A stretch of 64,000 nucleotides of DNA from Candidatus Villigracilis saccharophilus. GTDB lineage: Bacteria > Chloroflexota > Anaerolineae > Anaerolineales > Villigracilaceae. Position 1 is the first letter of the stretch. The number at the start of each line of letters is the position of its first letter. The DNA lies in NCBI GenBank assembly GCA_016709305.1, contig JADJNA010000008.1:62001-126000 (forward strand), given 5' to 3'. Under the pieces are notes generated by a model. The model was not told the DNA's origin and ran no database searches. It saw only the letters and a program-made list of their open reading frames with translations. Both the position numbers and the translations under genes were made by a program. Below, one piece after another: positions 7,739 through 15,317 of this stretch.

Positions 7739-9309
7739 GAAAGCCTCTTTTTTGCCATGATCCCCAATTTTTCTCGGATAATCTTTGAGTTATGTCGTAC
7801 ATCTGTTGGAAATTTTTTCATATACAAGAAAATTTTTATTTTGGAGGCCTGGGGATGATCTTTGGCTAATTCAAGTAATTCACGGGTTATTTTTTTGTCA
7901 TCGGTCTTACGATCAAGCTCGATCCATAGAACAGGTTCTCTGTTGACGCCTACCAGCGCGGTCCGATAAACGAACGGATGCATATTGAAAATTCCTTCTA
8001 TTTGCTCAGTAAAAAATACGCCATGGTTTGTGGCTACGCGGTCTGATTTTCGTCCACAATACCACAGCCGGTTGTCATCATCAAAGTATCCCACATCTCC
8101 GCTGCGGTGCACAATGTGATCGCCATGCTTGATCTTGGAAAGCAGGTTCGCGTCCCCTCTTGCGATGTATGACTCGGTCACTGCCGCGCCTTGAACAGTG
8201 ATCTCCCCAACGACGTTGGCTTTCACTTCGAGCGACTCGTCCCATTCTTCGATCGCTGATTCAGTGATGGATATGATCCGTACCCGAACTCCTTCTACTG
8301 GTTTCCCCAAACAAACACCCGCCCCCATTGCGGATTTGCGCTTTGCTTCAAATATCTCACGACTCTCGATCTTTGCGATGGGTAATGCTTCCGTCGCGCC
8401 GTAGATGCCAAAAAGATCTGTTTTGTCATCCAGCAGTTTTCTGAATTTTTCCTGTAGCTGAATGGTTGCGGGAGCGCCCGCGGTAATGACACGTTTCAAG
8501 CCCGATAATTTTATATTGCGGGGTATACCGTACTCCGCAAGTTTGCTCAGAACTACCGGGGATGCAAATGTGTTTGTGACCTTATAGCCTTGCATGGCGG
8601 ACACTATCCGCGCAGGATCAATGTTTCCCGGCACAGGGAAAGTGACGTCAGGGATCACGGATGTAACGCCAAGCAGGGTATCTATGAGCGCGTAGAGTGG
8701 AAACGCAGGCAGGTCAATTTCGTCCTGTGAAATATCAAAAGTGTTGCGTAACATCTCCAGTTGCGCTGCGAAGTTCGCCAGTGAGTAGATCACCCCTTTG
8801 GGAGCGCCTGTACTTCCGCTGGTATAAATGATGGCAGCAGGCGCTTCCGCGCTCATGGATTGGGGCTCGGGAAGCTCATTCTTTAACTTTTTACTTTTAG
8901 CAGATCGTATCGTCAGATTGATTTTGACTGAATCTTTGCCCCAGCCAAAAAGAATTCTCAAACCATGGGTGATTGAATTGCCTATAAAAATATGCGGCTC
9001 GGTTTCTTTTAGACATTCGCCCACTTTTTTTAACCCAATGGCAGGGTCAACAATGACAGGGACAACGCCTAGTTTAAGCATGGCGAGCGCCAGCGCAAAA
9101 AACTCGATCGACGGTGGAGTCATCATGGCAGCCCGCATGCCTGGAATGACGCGGCAGGCTAAAAGTCCGCTGGTGAAGCACTGTGTCAGGTCCGCGAGCT
9201 GTGCGAAGCTGAGTGTCTCCCATGTTTTGCTGCGCGTAGAAAAAAAGATAAAAGCGGGTTTATGTGGATCGATGCTGGTGATTTGATCCACATATGACAG
9301 GAGATTCAT
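7735..9309 (-). CDS. oleC: OleC-like beta-lactone synthetase / fatty-acid AMP ligase family
   Basis: ANL adenylating enzyme of 524 residues: P-loop YTSGSTGAPKG (162-172), YGATEALP (303-310), SGDVGYFDDDNRLWYCGRKSDRV (core motif with the hinge) and the C-terminal KFPTDVRHNSKIIREKL. The YGATEALP and DVRHNxKI signatures are, to my knowledge, typical of OleC. OleC converts a 2-alkyl-3-hydroxyacid and ATP to a cis-beta-lactone. It is the first gene of the operon. A TACAAT -10-like box ends 8 nt before the ATG, suggesting a leaderless or near-leaderless mRNA. A general acyl-CoA ligase is the alternative, less likely given the adjacent OleD homologue. Confidence 0.86.
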   Translation of the reverse strand: MNLLSYVDQITSIDPHKPAFIFFSTRSKTWETLSFAQLADLTQCFTSGLLACRVIPGMRAAMMTPPSIEFFALALAMLKLGVVPVIVDPAIGLKKVGECLKETEPHIFIGNSITHGLRILFGWGKDSVKINLTIRSAKSKKLKNELPEPQSMSAEAPAAIIYTSGSTGAPKGVIYSLANFAAQLEMLRNTFDISQDEIDLPAFPLYALIDTLLGVTSVIPDVTFPVPGNIDPARIVSAMQGYKVTNTFASPVVLSKLAEYGIPRNIKLSGLKRVITAGAPATIQLQEKFRKLLDDKTDLFGIYGATEALPIAKIESREIFEAKRKSAMGAGVCLGKPVEGVRVRIISITESAIEEWDESLEVKANVVGEITVQGAAVTESYIARGDANLLSKIKHGDHIVHRSGDVGYFDDDNRLWYCGRKSDRVATNHGVFFTEQIEGIFNMHPFVYRTALVGVNREPVLWIELDRKTDDKKITRELLELAKDHPQASKIKIFLYMKKFPTDVRHNSKIIREKLGIMAKKRLS

Positions 9310-9317
9310 AAGCCTTG

Positions 9318-9323
9318 ATTGTA
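9318..9323 (-). promoter_or_regulatory. Candidate -10 box of the ole-like operon
   Basis: TACAAT on the minus strand, 8 nt upstream of the oleC ATG. No good -35 is visible (GACAAA 17 nt upstream at best). The placement implies a very short or absent 5' leader. Confidence 0.4.
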
Positions 9324-9353
9324 TCTGCTTAATGACGATCTTTGTCGGTGTTG

Positions 9354-9669
9354 CTATTTTGAATCAGATATGACCGTACGGTTGCGCCCGGCTTCTTGGT
9401 GGCGGATAAAGCAGGAGCAGACTTTCCACGGTATCGTGTTCTGAGGCGTCGTGAATCGATTGAGCGATGCCGATGCTGTTCGTAAGCATCAGCGTACCTT
9501 TGTTCGTGTTGAGGTGCATTTCCGAGATGCTGGCATGCATATATTTCGCGAGGGACAGGGCATTCCGTGCGCTGGTCTGAGGCAAGAGGATCATAAATTC
9601 TTCGCCGCCAATGGCGTGCCCGAAGCTGTACCTGACCTGTTTGAAATAATCAATATCAAAGAACATCAT
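9354..9669 (-). pseudogene. GGDEF (diguanylate cyclase) domain remnant
   Basis: Only part of a GGDEF domain is left. FDIDYFKQV...FGHAIG is joined directly to GGEEFMILLPQT, so the roughly 30 residues normally between GHxxGD and RxGGEEF are missing. Further on, TNSIGIAQS matches the late strand of the domain. Near the end the frame shifts: the family ending QEAGRNRTVIS is found in another frame (stop at 9354-9356), while the continuous frame reads YPPPRSRAQPYGHI. No sensor or N-terminal half precedes it. Product, if any, inactive. Confidence 0.75.
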
Positions 9670-9683
9670 CGAACGCGATTAAA

Positions 9684-10379
9684 TTATTCCTGTTCAAATA
9701 AACTTGTGATCTTTGTGATCTGGTCGCTGGTCAATGCACGGTTTTTTACACCTTGGCGCATGAACTCTTTAAGTTGTTTCAGTTTCATTGCGGGGATGGG
9801 TGAATCGTTTGGCTCCAATTCAGCTTCATCGCTGGTGAAAACTAGGATCGGTTTGATCTCAGGAATGAATGCGTCATCCAGCTTTTTTGCAAAGAATTTT
9901 TTCAATGTTTGTACTTCGGTTTCCGCGTCGATCTCCGGTCGGCCGATGCTCTCCTGTCCAAAAATGCGCATGTAGGCTTGCATAAACCCGCCGCCGCGCA
10001 TCCGCCAGCGGTTCTTCGTGAATTCCACCTTGCCTTTTTGGTGATAGGGGAGCAGCACCCATGCGCCGGATGGTCCGACCAGCAGATGCGATACAGGTGA
10101 GGAATAGTGATATATGCTGAAGTCGCTGTGCAGACCTTTTAGCCCCGTGTCAAATTTTTCGTCAGGGCGCGGGGAACGTCCCCAGCGGTTGCCCATGTAC
10201 ATGCCGACCTGCGTCATGATGAAACCGATCAATAAACAAACAACTGAGTATGTGAAAAGTTCGGGTTTTGTGAACGAGATATACATCCCCAACCCAAGCA
10301 CAACCAAAGCGCCCAGACTTACATACTGGCCGATCTTGCCGTTCCGTGAAATTAGTTTTTCATTCTTAATGATTTTCAT
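9684..10379 (-). CDS. Membrane protein with NERD-like domain
   Basis: A 231-residue protein with two N-terminal membrane segments (about residues 17-35 and 42-60) and a cytosolic part. The stretch HDFSIYHY-like SDFSIYHYSSPVSHLLVGPSG followed by AWVLLPYHQKGKVEF resembles the start of NERD (nuclease-related) domains, where a DHVVVGPxG strand is followed by a hydrophobic strand. Conserved NERD catalytic residues are not all obvious. The remainder is helical (EVQTLKKFFAKKLDDAF, KLKQLKEFMRQGV). It lies about 100 nt downstream of plsX on the same strand. Function unknown; domain call tentative. Confidence 0.6.
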   Translation of the reverse strand: MKIIKNEKLISRNGKIGQYVSLGALVVLGLGMYISFTKPELFTYSVVCLLIGFIMTQVGMYMGNRWGRSPRPDEKFDTGLKGLHSDFSIYHYSSPVSHLLVGPSGAWVLLPYHQKGKVEFTKNRWRMRGGGFMQAYMRIFGQESIGRPEIDAETEVQTLKKFFAKKLDDAFIPEIKPILVFTSDEAELEPNDSPIPAMKLKQLKEFMRQGVKNRALTSDQITKITSLFEQE

Positions 10380-10447
10380 GTTTTCCTATATTACTCCCAT
10401 GTCGGGGACGGTATGAGAAGCTGGCTGAAATTTATGAATAAATAGAT

Positions 10448-10485
10448 TGCTTCGAGCGGAATACGGTTCTCGCAATGACATTTAT
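10448..10485. repeat. Dispersed GTCATTGCGAG repeat, copy 2 (short)
   Basis: On the minus strand this reads GTCATTGCGAGAACCG...CGAAGCAATCT, the same terminal blocks as copies 1, 3 and 4. It abuts the stop of plsX. Confidence 0.6.
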
Positions 10486-11504
10486 GCGGAGTTTTTCAAA
10501 CTTTCTTCAATTGCAGATTTCATGGCATCCAGCACGTTCACATCCACGGCGTGTTTTGCCACGCGGATGGCGTTCTTGATGGCGAATGCATCTGAGCGGC
10601 CATGACCGATGAATACCAATCCGTTGATGCCAAGCAGGGGAGCAGCGCCTTGTTCGCTTGGGTCTAATAGCTTCTTGATCGCACCAAGCGCCGGCTTTAC
10701 CAGCAGACCGCCGATTTTGGTGGCGACACTGCCGTTCTTGATGATCTCACGGATGCGGTCCGTGATCAATTTGGCAACTGCTTCAGATGATTTTAGCATG
10801 ACATTGCCGGTGAAGCCGTCCGTGACTGCTACATCCACTTTGCCGCCGATGACTTCCTTGCCTTCCACGTTCCCGAAATAATTTAGTTTTGATGCTTTAA
10901 ATAATGGCGTCGCACCTTTCACCAATTCGTTACCTTTGCCTTCTTCTTCTCCATTGGAGATCAGTCCCACCTTGGGATTCTTCACGCCGCGTACCTTCTC
11001 GGCATAGATGCTTCCCAAAATACCGAATTGAAAGAGATTTTCAGGTTTGCAATCCGGGTTCGCGCCAATATCCAGTACAACACAGGTTCCTGTTGCGGTG
11101 GGAAAGATCGGAGCCAGCGCGGGACGGTCAACGCCGCGGATGCGTCCCAGACGGAAAAGCGCTGTAACCATGCCTGCGCCAGTATTTCCTGCCGTGACAA
11201 ATGCGTCAGCGCCTCTGCTCTTGACCAGGTCAATGCCGACCGCCATTGAATTCTTCGCGTCTTTACTGCGCGCCTTCAAAACTAATTTCTCGCCTTTGTC
11301 TTCCATGGAAAGCATTTCAGGCGCGTTCACAACACTGATCTTTAATCCCTTTGTGTCTTGTTTTTCAAGCACCGGCAGGATGATGGATTCATCGCCCACC
11401 AAAATGATCTCCACTCCATATTCACGCGCCGCCTGTACCGCGCCTTCCACATCCGGTACGGGGTAATTATCACTTCCCATTGCGTCCACGACGATTCGAA
11501 CCAT
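10482..11504 (-). CDS. plsX: Phosphate acyltransferase PlsX
   Basis: PlsX makes acyl phosphate from acyl-ACP and phosphate, feeding PlsY in phospholipid synthesis. 340 residues, with the family start VRIVVDAMGSDNYPVPDVEGA, the DKGEKLVLKARSKDAKNSMAVGIDLVKSRGADAFVTAGNTGAGM region, and the C-terminal GINGLVFIGHGRSDAFAIKNAIRVA. AGGAGCT precedes the ATG. The usual neighbours rpmF and fabD are absent; instead tRNA-Leu is divergent upstream and a NERD-like gene follows. Near-certain family assignment. Confidence 0.97.
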   Translation of the reverse strand: MVRIVVDAMGSDNYPVPDVEGAVQAAREYGVEIILVGDESIILPVLEKQDTKGLKISVVNAPEMLSMEDKGEKLVLKARSKDAKNSMAVGIDLVKSRGADAFVTAGNTGAGMVTALFRLGRIRGVDRPALAPIFPTATGTCVVLDIGANPDCKPENLFQFGILGSIYAEKVRGVKNPKVGLISNGEEEGKGNELVKGATPLFKASKLNYFGNVEGKEVIGGKVDVAVTDGFTGNVMLKSSEAVAKLITDRIREIIKNGSVATKIGGLLVKPALGAIKKLLDPSEQGAAPLLGINGLVFIGHGRSDAFAIKNAIRVAKHAVDVNVLDAMKSAIEESLKNSA

Positions 11505-11578
11505 GATAGCTCCTGTTCACTGATTATTTTTATTGCAAAGAGGTAGCGTTCTCCTCGCAAAGATATAAAAGATTGTGC

Positions 11579-11606
11579 TTGACAAGAAAAGCAAGCCGAT
11601 TATAAT
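11579..11606 (+). promoter_or_regulatory. Promoter of tRNA-Leu
   Basis: Perfect consensus boxes TTGACA (11579-11584) and TATAAT (11601-11606), 16 nt apart, ending 13 nt before the tRNA. This is the best sigma-70-type promoter in the window. Confidence 0.88.
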
Positions 11607-11619
11607 ACGCCCTGCAAAT

Positions 11620-11701
11620 GCGCTGGTGCTGGAATTGGCAGACAGGCACGCTTGAGGTGCGTGTGCCGTAAGGCGTGGAGGTTCAAGTCCTCTCCAGCGC
11701 A
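11620..11701 (+). tRNA. tRNA-Leu (anticodon GAG)
   Basis: 82-nt class II tRNA. Acceptor GCGCTGG/CCAGCGC, A discriminator. The anticodon stem CACGC/GCGTG encloses loop TTGAGGT with GAG at 11654-11656. A short variable arm is followed by T-loop GTTCAAGTC. CCA is not encoded. Confidence 0.97.
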
Positions 11702-11710
11702 CAAGCAATG

Positions 11711-11745
11711 AAAATCCCCGAACTCGTTTCGGGGATTTTTTCTTT
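11711..11745 (+). terminator. Rho-independent terminator after tRNA-Leu
   Basis: Stem AAATCCCCGAA / TTCGGGGATTT with a short CTCGT loop, followed by a T-rich tract. Confidence 0.85.
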
Positions 11746-11790
11746 TTTGATGAAGAGCCCGTTTCGCGCTTATCCCAGACCTGCTTCTGT

Positions 11791-12555
11791 TTATTGCGAA
11801 ATGATCAAGCTGCAGCAGGTGACCGCGCCTTCGGCTTTCGCGAGTTCGTCTACAGTCACGGCGCAAATCTTGCATCCATGCGCTTCGAGTTTGGCGCGTG
11901 TTTTTGGAAATGATGTGGGGTAAATGATCTGACCATTCACAGGTAAACAATTTGCCGCAAACGGTTCGGAGGGATCAACCTCGATCCAATTCAGATCTTT
12001 GAAGTGGGAAGTATCCACCCAGTTAGGGTTGATGAGTACCGTGTTGTCATCAACTTTTGTCAGCGCAGTTTTGAGGTGAAGGCAGTCGTGCATTTCCACG
12101 CCGCTTACTTTATAACCATAAACAGCGAGTAATTCCTGTAGTTGATGAATGGCGGCCGCATTGCTGCGTGTTGAAATGCCGATATAAATATTTTTTCCGA
12201 GCACAAGCACATCGCCGCCGTCCACTGTGGCGGGCGCGGTGACATGTACCAGTGCACGGTGGGGGGCTAGAGTCCGGATGATGGTCTCTGTCTCAGGTTT
12301 GCGAGAATCCGCTCCGGGCCGCGTGATGACCGCTACTTCATCCAGAATAAAAGCGGCATCCTCCACAAAAACCGAATCAGGCAAGTCCGCTTCGGCGGGT
12401 AATTCCACGACCTCACATCCAACGGACATCAGCGCTTTTACATATTCATGATGCTGCGCGCGCGCGACTCCAACATCGATCGGTGTGCGGTCAATATGCG
12501 TGATCTCGCATTCGTTGAAACGCGGACTGACATCGCGTGTAATGGCAACGGTCAT
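11791..12555 (-). CDS. Dimethylargininase (DDAH) family hydrolase
   Basis: Amidinotransferase-fold hydrolase of 254 residues. The family signature FVEDAAFILDEVAVITRPGADSRKPE is present, then TVDGGDVLV, the catalytic histidine in CLHLKTALT, and the C-terminal nucleophile region AVTCCSLI, where two adjacent cysteines follow the position of the DDAH active-site Cys. DDAH converts methylated arginines to citrulline and methylamines; some relatives act on arginine or other guanidino compounds. It starts 1 nt from the stop of an amino-acid ABC ATPase gene, so its substrate is probably imported by that transporter. Confidence 0.88.
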   Translation of the reverse strand: MTVAITRDVSPRFNECEITHIDRTPIDVGVARAQHHEYVKALMSVGCEVVELPAEADLPDSVFVEDAAFILDEVAVITRPGADSRKPETETIIRTLAPHRALVHVTAPATVDGGDVLVLGKNIYIGISTRSNAAAIHQLQELLAVYGYKVSGVEMHDCLHLKTALTKVDDNTVLINPNWVDTSHFKDLNWIEVDPSEPFAANCLPVNGQIIYPTSFPKTRAKLEAHGCKICAVTVDELAKAEGAVTCCSLIISQ

Positions 12556-13317
12556 TTATTGTTCTCCCGTGCGATAGCGGTCGATCAATGCTTTTGTGCG
12601 CGGATCTTTGGGATTGTTGAATAGATCAGCGGGCTTGGCATCTTCGATCAATTCACCGTCTCCCATCACAAGCACACGGTCGGCAACTTCGCGGGCGAAA
12701 CCCATTTCATGCGTGACCACGAGCATGGTCATGCCTTCTGTGGCGACCTTTTTCATCACGTTCAACACTTCGCCGATCAATTCAGGATCAAGCGCGGAGG
12801 TGGGCTCATCAAAGAGCATGACGCGCGGTTCCATGGTCAGCGCGCGCGCGATGGCGACACGCTGTTTTTGCCCGCCGGAGAGACGCATGGGATATTCGTC
12901 TTTTTTAAATAACAATCCAACACGGTCCAAATTTTCCTCGCCAAGCTCGATGGCTTTTTTCTTGTCCATCCCTTTCACAATGACCGGACCTTCGATCACA
13001 TTTTCAAGCACGGACATGTGTGGGAATAAATTAAATTCCTGAAAGACCATGCCTGTCTTCAAGCGCACATCATGAACGAGTTGGCGGTGGCGCGCGCCTT
13101 TTTCGCCGCCTTCCACTTTGATTCCATCCACTTCGATACTGCCATGTGAAGGTTCTTCAAGGAAATTGATGCATCGCAGGAGCGTACTTTTCCCTGAACC
13201 GCTGCGCCCGATCAGACAAACGACCTGGCGCTGTTCAACATCAAGGCTGATATTTTTTAGCACATGCAGACGGCCGAAATATTTATCGAGATTTGAAATC
13301 CTAACAATGGGAACCAT
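12556..13317 (-). CDS. Polar amino-acid ABC transporter, ATP-binding protein (GlnQ/HisP type)
   Basis: 253-residue ABC ATPase: Walker A GRSGSGKS near residue 37, Q-loop VFQEFNLFPHMSVLENV, signature LSGGQKQRVAIARAL, Walker B VMLFDEPTSALD, switch His in VVTHEMGFAREVADRV. The sequence is typical of the polar amino-acid uptake family (EF-NLFPHM and EMGFAR elements). It works with the permease 1 nt upstream and the binding protein beyond it. Confidence 0.95.
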   Translation of the reverse strand: MVPIVRISNLDKYFGRLHVLKNISLDVEQRQVVCLIGRSGSGKSTLLRCINFLEEPSHGSIEVDGIKVEGGEKGARHRQLVHDVRLKTGMVFQEFNLFPHMSVLENVIEGPVIVKGMDKKKAIELGEENLDRVGLLFKKDEYPMRLSGGQKQRVAIARALTMEPRVMLFDEPTSALDPELIGEVLNVMKKVATEGMTMLVVTHEMGFAREVADRVLVMGDGELIEDAKPADLFNNPKDPRTKALIDRYRTGEQ

Positions 13318-13318
13318 G

Positions 13319-14167
13319 TTATCGGTCTCCTTTGGCGAGTCGCTTTTCGATGATGCTCTGGATATAACTCAGGATCAGGGTCATGCCCCAGTAAAACAGG
13401 GCGGCCATGATGAGCGCCTCAAGATTGTGGAACTGAGCGCGTCCAACTTTTGTGGAGCGCCACATCAGTTCATGTACGAAGCCGGTGGCTGAGACAAGCG
13501 CTGAATCTTTTGTCATGGCGATGAAATCGTTGCCGATCGGCGGAATGGCGAAGCGCAGGGCTTGCGGTAAAACGATGCGGCGCATCGTTTGGTTCGGGGT
13601 CATGCCCAGGGCGGCGGCGGCTTCACGCTGACCTTTGCCCACGGAACTTAATGCTGCGCGGAAAACTTCTGACATGTAAGCCCCGTAATTAAGACCCAGT
13701 GCCAGCACGCCGGCAATGAGACCGGGCAGAATAATGCCCAACTGTGGCAATGCCAAAAAGAAAAAGAAGATCTGTAAATAAAGAGGTGTCCCGCGAATGA
13801 GCGAGACATAAAAAGTGCTAAGCGCGTAAACGGGGGGGAGAGTGGATAGTCGGCCAAGAGCCGCCAGCAGCGCGAGGGTCATGGCGAGTGCAATGGACAG
13901 GATCGAGATCCTGATCGTTTCACCGACACCGCCCGCGATAAAGGTCAGGTTGTTCCTCATGAACTCGGTATCCACTTTAATACCGCTGAAGGTCGTTGAC
14001 CCAATGGTGATTTCCTGCCCGCTGAAAGTGAAGACGAGGATAAAAAGTAAAATAAACCAGGAGAGAGCTACATTGGCGCGGAAATGGTTTTCCTTGCGGG
14101 TCTGGGCTTCATAGATCAATTCGGCTTGTGATTTGGGTGCATTCTGTTTGTTTGAGAATATATTCAT
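13319..14167 (-). CDS. Polar amino-acid ABC transporter, permease protein
   Basis: His/Glu/Gln/Arg-type permease of 282 residues. The EAA loop is seen as GKGQREAAAALGMTPNQTMRRIVLPQALRFAIPPIGND, the coupling helix that contacts the ATPase. Hydrophobic segments lie near the N-terminus (WFILLFILVFTFSG) and in the conserved core (TIRISILSIALAMTLALLAALG, LYLQIFFFFLALPQLG). The start at 14167 is supported by AAGGGAG upstream and removes overlap with the binding-protein gene; the open frame extends further but without a ribosome site. A single permease gene suggests a homodimer. Confidence 0.92.
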   Translation of the reverse strand: MNIFSNKQNAPKSQAELIYEAQTRKENHFRANVALSWFILLFILVFTFSGQEITIGSTTFSGIKVDTEFMRNNLTFIAGGVGETIRISILSIALAMTLALLAALGRLSTLPPVYALSTFYVSLIRGTPLYLQIFFFFLALPQLGIILPGLIAGVLALGLNYGAYMSEVFRAALSSVGKGQREAAAALGMTPNQTMRRIVLPQALRFAIPPIGNDFIAMTKDSALVSATGFVHELMWRSTKVGRAQFHNLEALIMAALFYWGMTLILSYIQSIIEKRLAKGDR

Positions 14168-14244
14168 GCCGATCTCCCTTGCGGATAAAAAATATGGGAA
14201 GCGGTACGCTACGCGAGCCGCTTCCCATTTGTTATTGCAAAAAT

Positions 14245-15153
14245 TTATTTGGGAGCTTGAGTCAGATCCTGACCATCGAGCCATTTGATGGAGAGGGCGG
14301 AGAGGGTGCCATCAGCGTGCATGGCGGTAAAAATCTTGTCCACTTCGGCGCGCAGGGAGGTGGTGTCGAGGGTGGAGGCCTTGTCGAACGCGGCGGCGAG
14401 GTCTTCAGAGTACACAACACCTTCGAGTTTTCTCACGGGCAAACCCGCGGCGAGATTCGCATCCACAACGGTACCGGAGGTGACATAACCAACAAAATCG
14501 GTACGACCGGCGGCGATGGATTGCGCACATTCCTGATCGCTATCGAGCGGCACAACGGTTACGCCTTCGGGGACTTTGGCGTAGATGGAAGATTCGGGCA
14601 GGCCGAGAGCGACCATGTCATTGTTCAACCAAGCTTCGTAGGTGGTGGAAACGCCGGCGCACAAAGCCTGACCAGCGAGCGATTCAAGGGTGTCATAGGT
14701 CGAGTCTGCGGCAACAGCTACAACAGCGGGAGTGTAGTAGTAAGGCACGCTGAAATCAAGAACGGTCTGGCGTGTGGTGGTGATGGTCATCGAGCCGACG
14801 CTCATATCCCATTTGTCGGCCCAGTTGCCGGCGGTGAGCAGATCCCAGCCGGGGGTGGCGAAACAAGTTTCAACACCGAGGGCGGTGCCGATCGCTTTGG
14901 CAACATCCACATCGAAGCCCTGCATTTCAGCAGTGGTTAAAGCGTCGGACGGGCATTTGGTGTCAGCCGGTCGTTTGGCGGTTGTATCGAGAAATGATTG
15001 CGGCGCATAATTCGGATCGGTTGAGATCAAAATATAGCCGCGGTTCTTGATGTCATCAAGTACGTTATCCGCCTTGGCAGTGCCCCCGCCGCAAGCAGAA
15101 AGGACAAGGGAGGCCAGAACCAACAGGCTGGCCAGTGTAAACAGTTTTTTCAT
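14245..15153 (-). CDS. Amino-acid ABC transporter substrate-binding lipoprotein
   Basis: Family 3 solute-binding protein, 302 residues, with a lipoprotein signal (LASLLVLASLVLSACGGG; Cys is the lipid-modified residue). It carries the SBP_bac_3 hallmarks GYILISTDPNYAPQSF, GFDVDVAKAIGTALG, WDMSVGSMTITTTRQTVLDFSVPYYYTPAV. GGAGGAG directly precedes the ATG at 15153. An insertion TAKRPADTKCPSDALTTAE in the first lobe contains a cysteine; a second cysteine (VETCFATPGW) is nearby, so a surface disulfide is possible. First gene of the import operon. Ligand is probably a cationic or polar amino acid or methylated arginine, judged from the DDAH gene. Confidence 0.93.
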   Translation of the reverse strand: MKKLFTLASLLVLASLVLSACGGGTAKADNVLDDIKNRGYILISTDPNYAPQSFLDTTAKRPADTKCPSDALTTAEMQGFDVDVAKAIGTALGVETCFATPGWDLLTAGNWADKWDMSVGSMTITTTRQTVLDFSVPYYYTPAVVAVAADSTYDTLESLAGQALCAGVSTTYEAWLNNDMVALGLPESSIYAKVPEGVTVVPLDSDQECAQSIAAGRTDFVGYVTSGTVVDANLAAGLPVRKLEGVVYSEDLAAAFDKASTLDTTSLRAEVDKIFTAMHADGTLSALSIKWLDGQDLTQAPK

Positions 15154-15181
15154 TTGCTCCTCCAAGAGACATGAAATATTG

Positions 15182-15219
15182 GGCAATTCTAAATTGCCGC
15201 GGGATGATGTTCATCCCGC
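15182..15219. promoter_or_regulatory. Two abutting perfect hairpins in the leader of the amino-acid ABC operon
   Basis: GGCAATT-cta-AATTGCC (15182-15198) is directly followed by GCGGGATGA-tgt-TCATCCCGC (15199-15219). Both have 3-nt loops and no mismatches. They lie 29-66 nt upstream of the binding-protein ATG, on its transcript side. No T tract follows, so this is not a simple terminator. The GCGGGATGA arm recurs at 22188-22225. Confidence 0.6.
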
Positions 15220-15261
15220 ACGGTTAAGCATAGACTATTTTTTTCATTTGTGCAAGGATTT

Positions 15262-15288
15262 TTGTACATAATTTCATAATGGTACAAT
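15262..15288 (+). promoter_or_regulatory. Possible promoter of the SCP2 gene
   Basis: TTGTAC (15262-15267) and TACAAT (15283-15288) with a 15-nt spacer, 29 nt before the SCP2 ATG. The spacing is short, so the call is tentative. Confidence 0.35.
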
Positions 15289-15317
15289 ATCAGTATCCTT
15301 GATGTGGAGGTTTTTTT

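Noticed and set aside
14128..14940. 270-codon plus-strand open frame antisense to the ABC binding protein
   Set aside because: Gly-rich translation mirrors the GC-rich codons of the real lipoprotein gene; no start signal.
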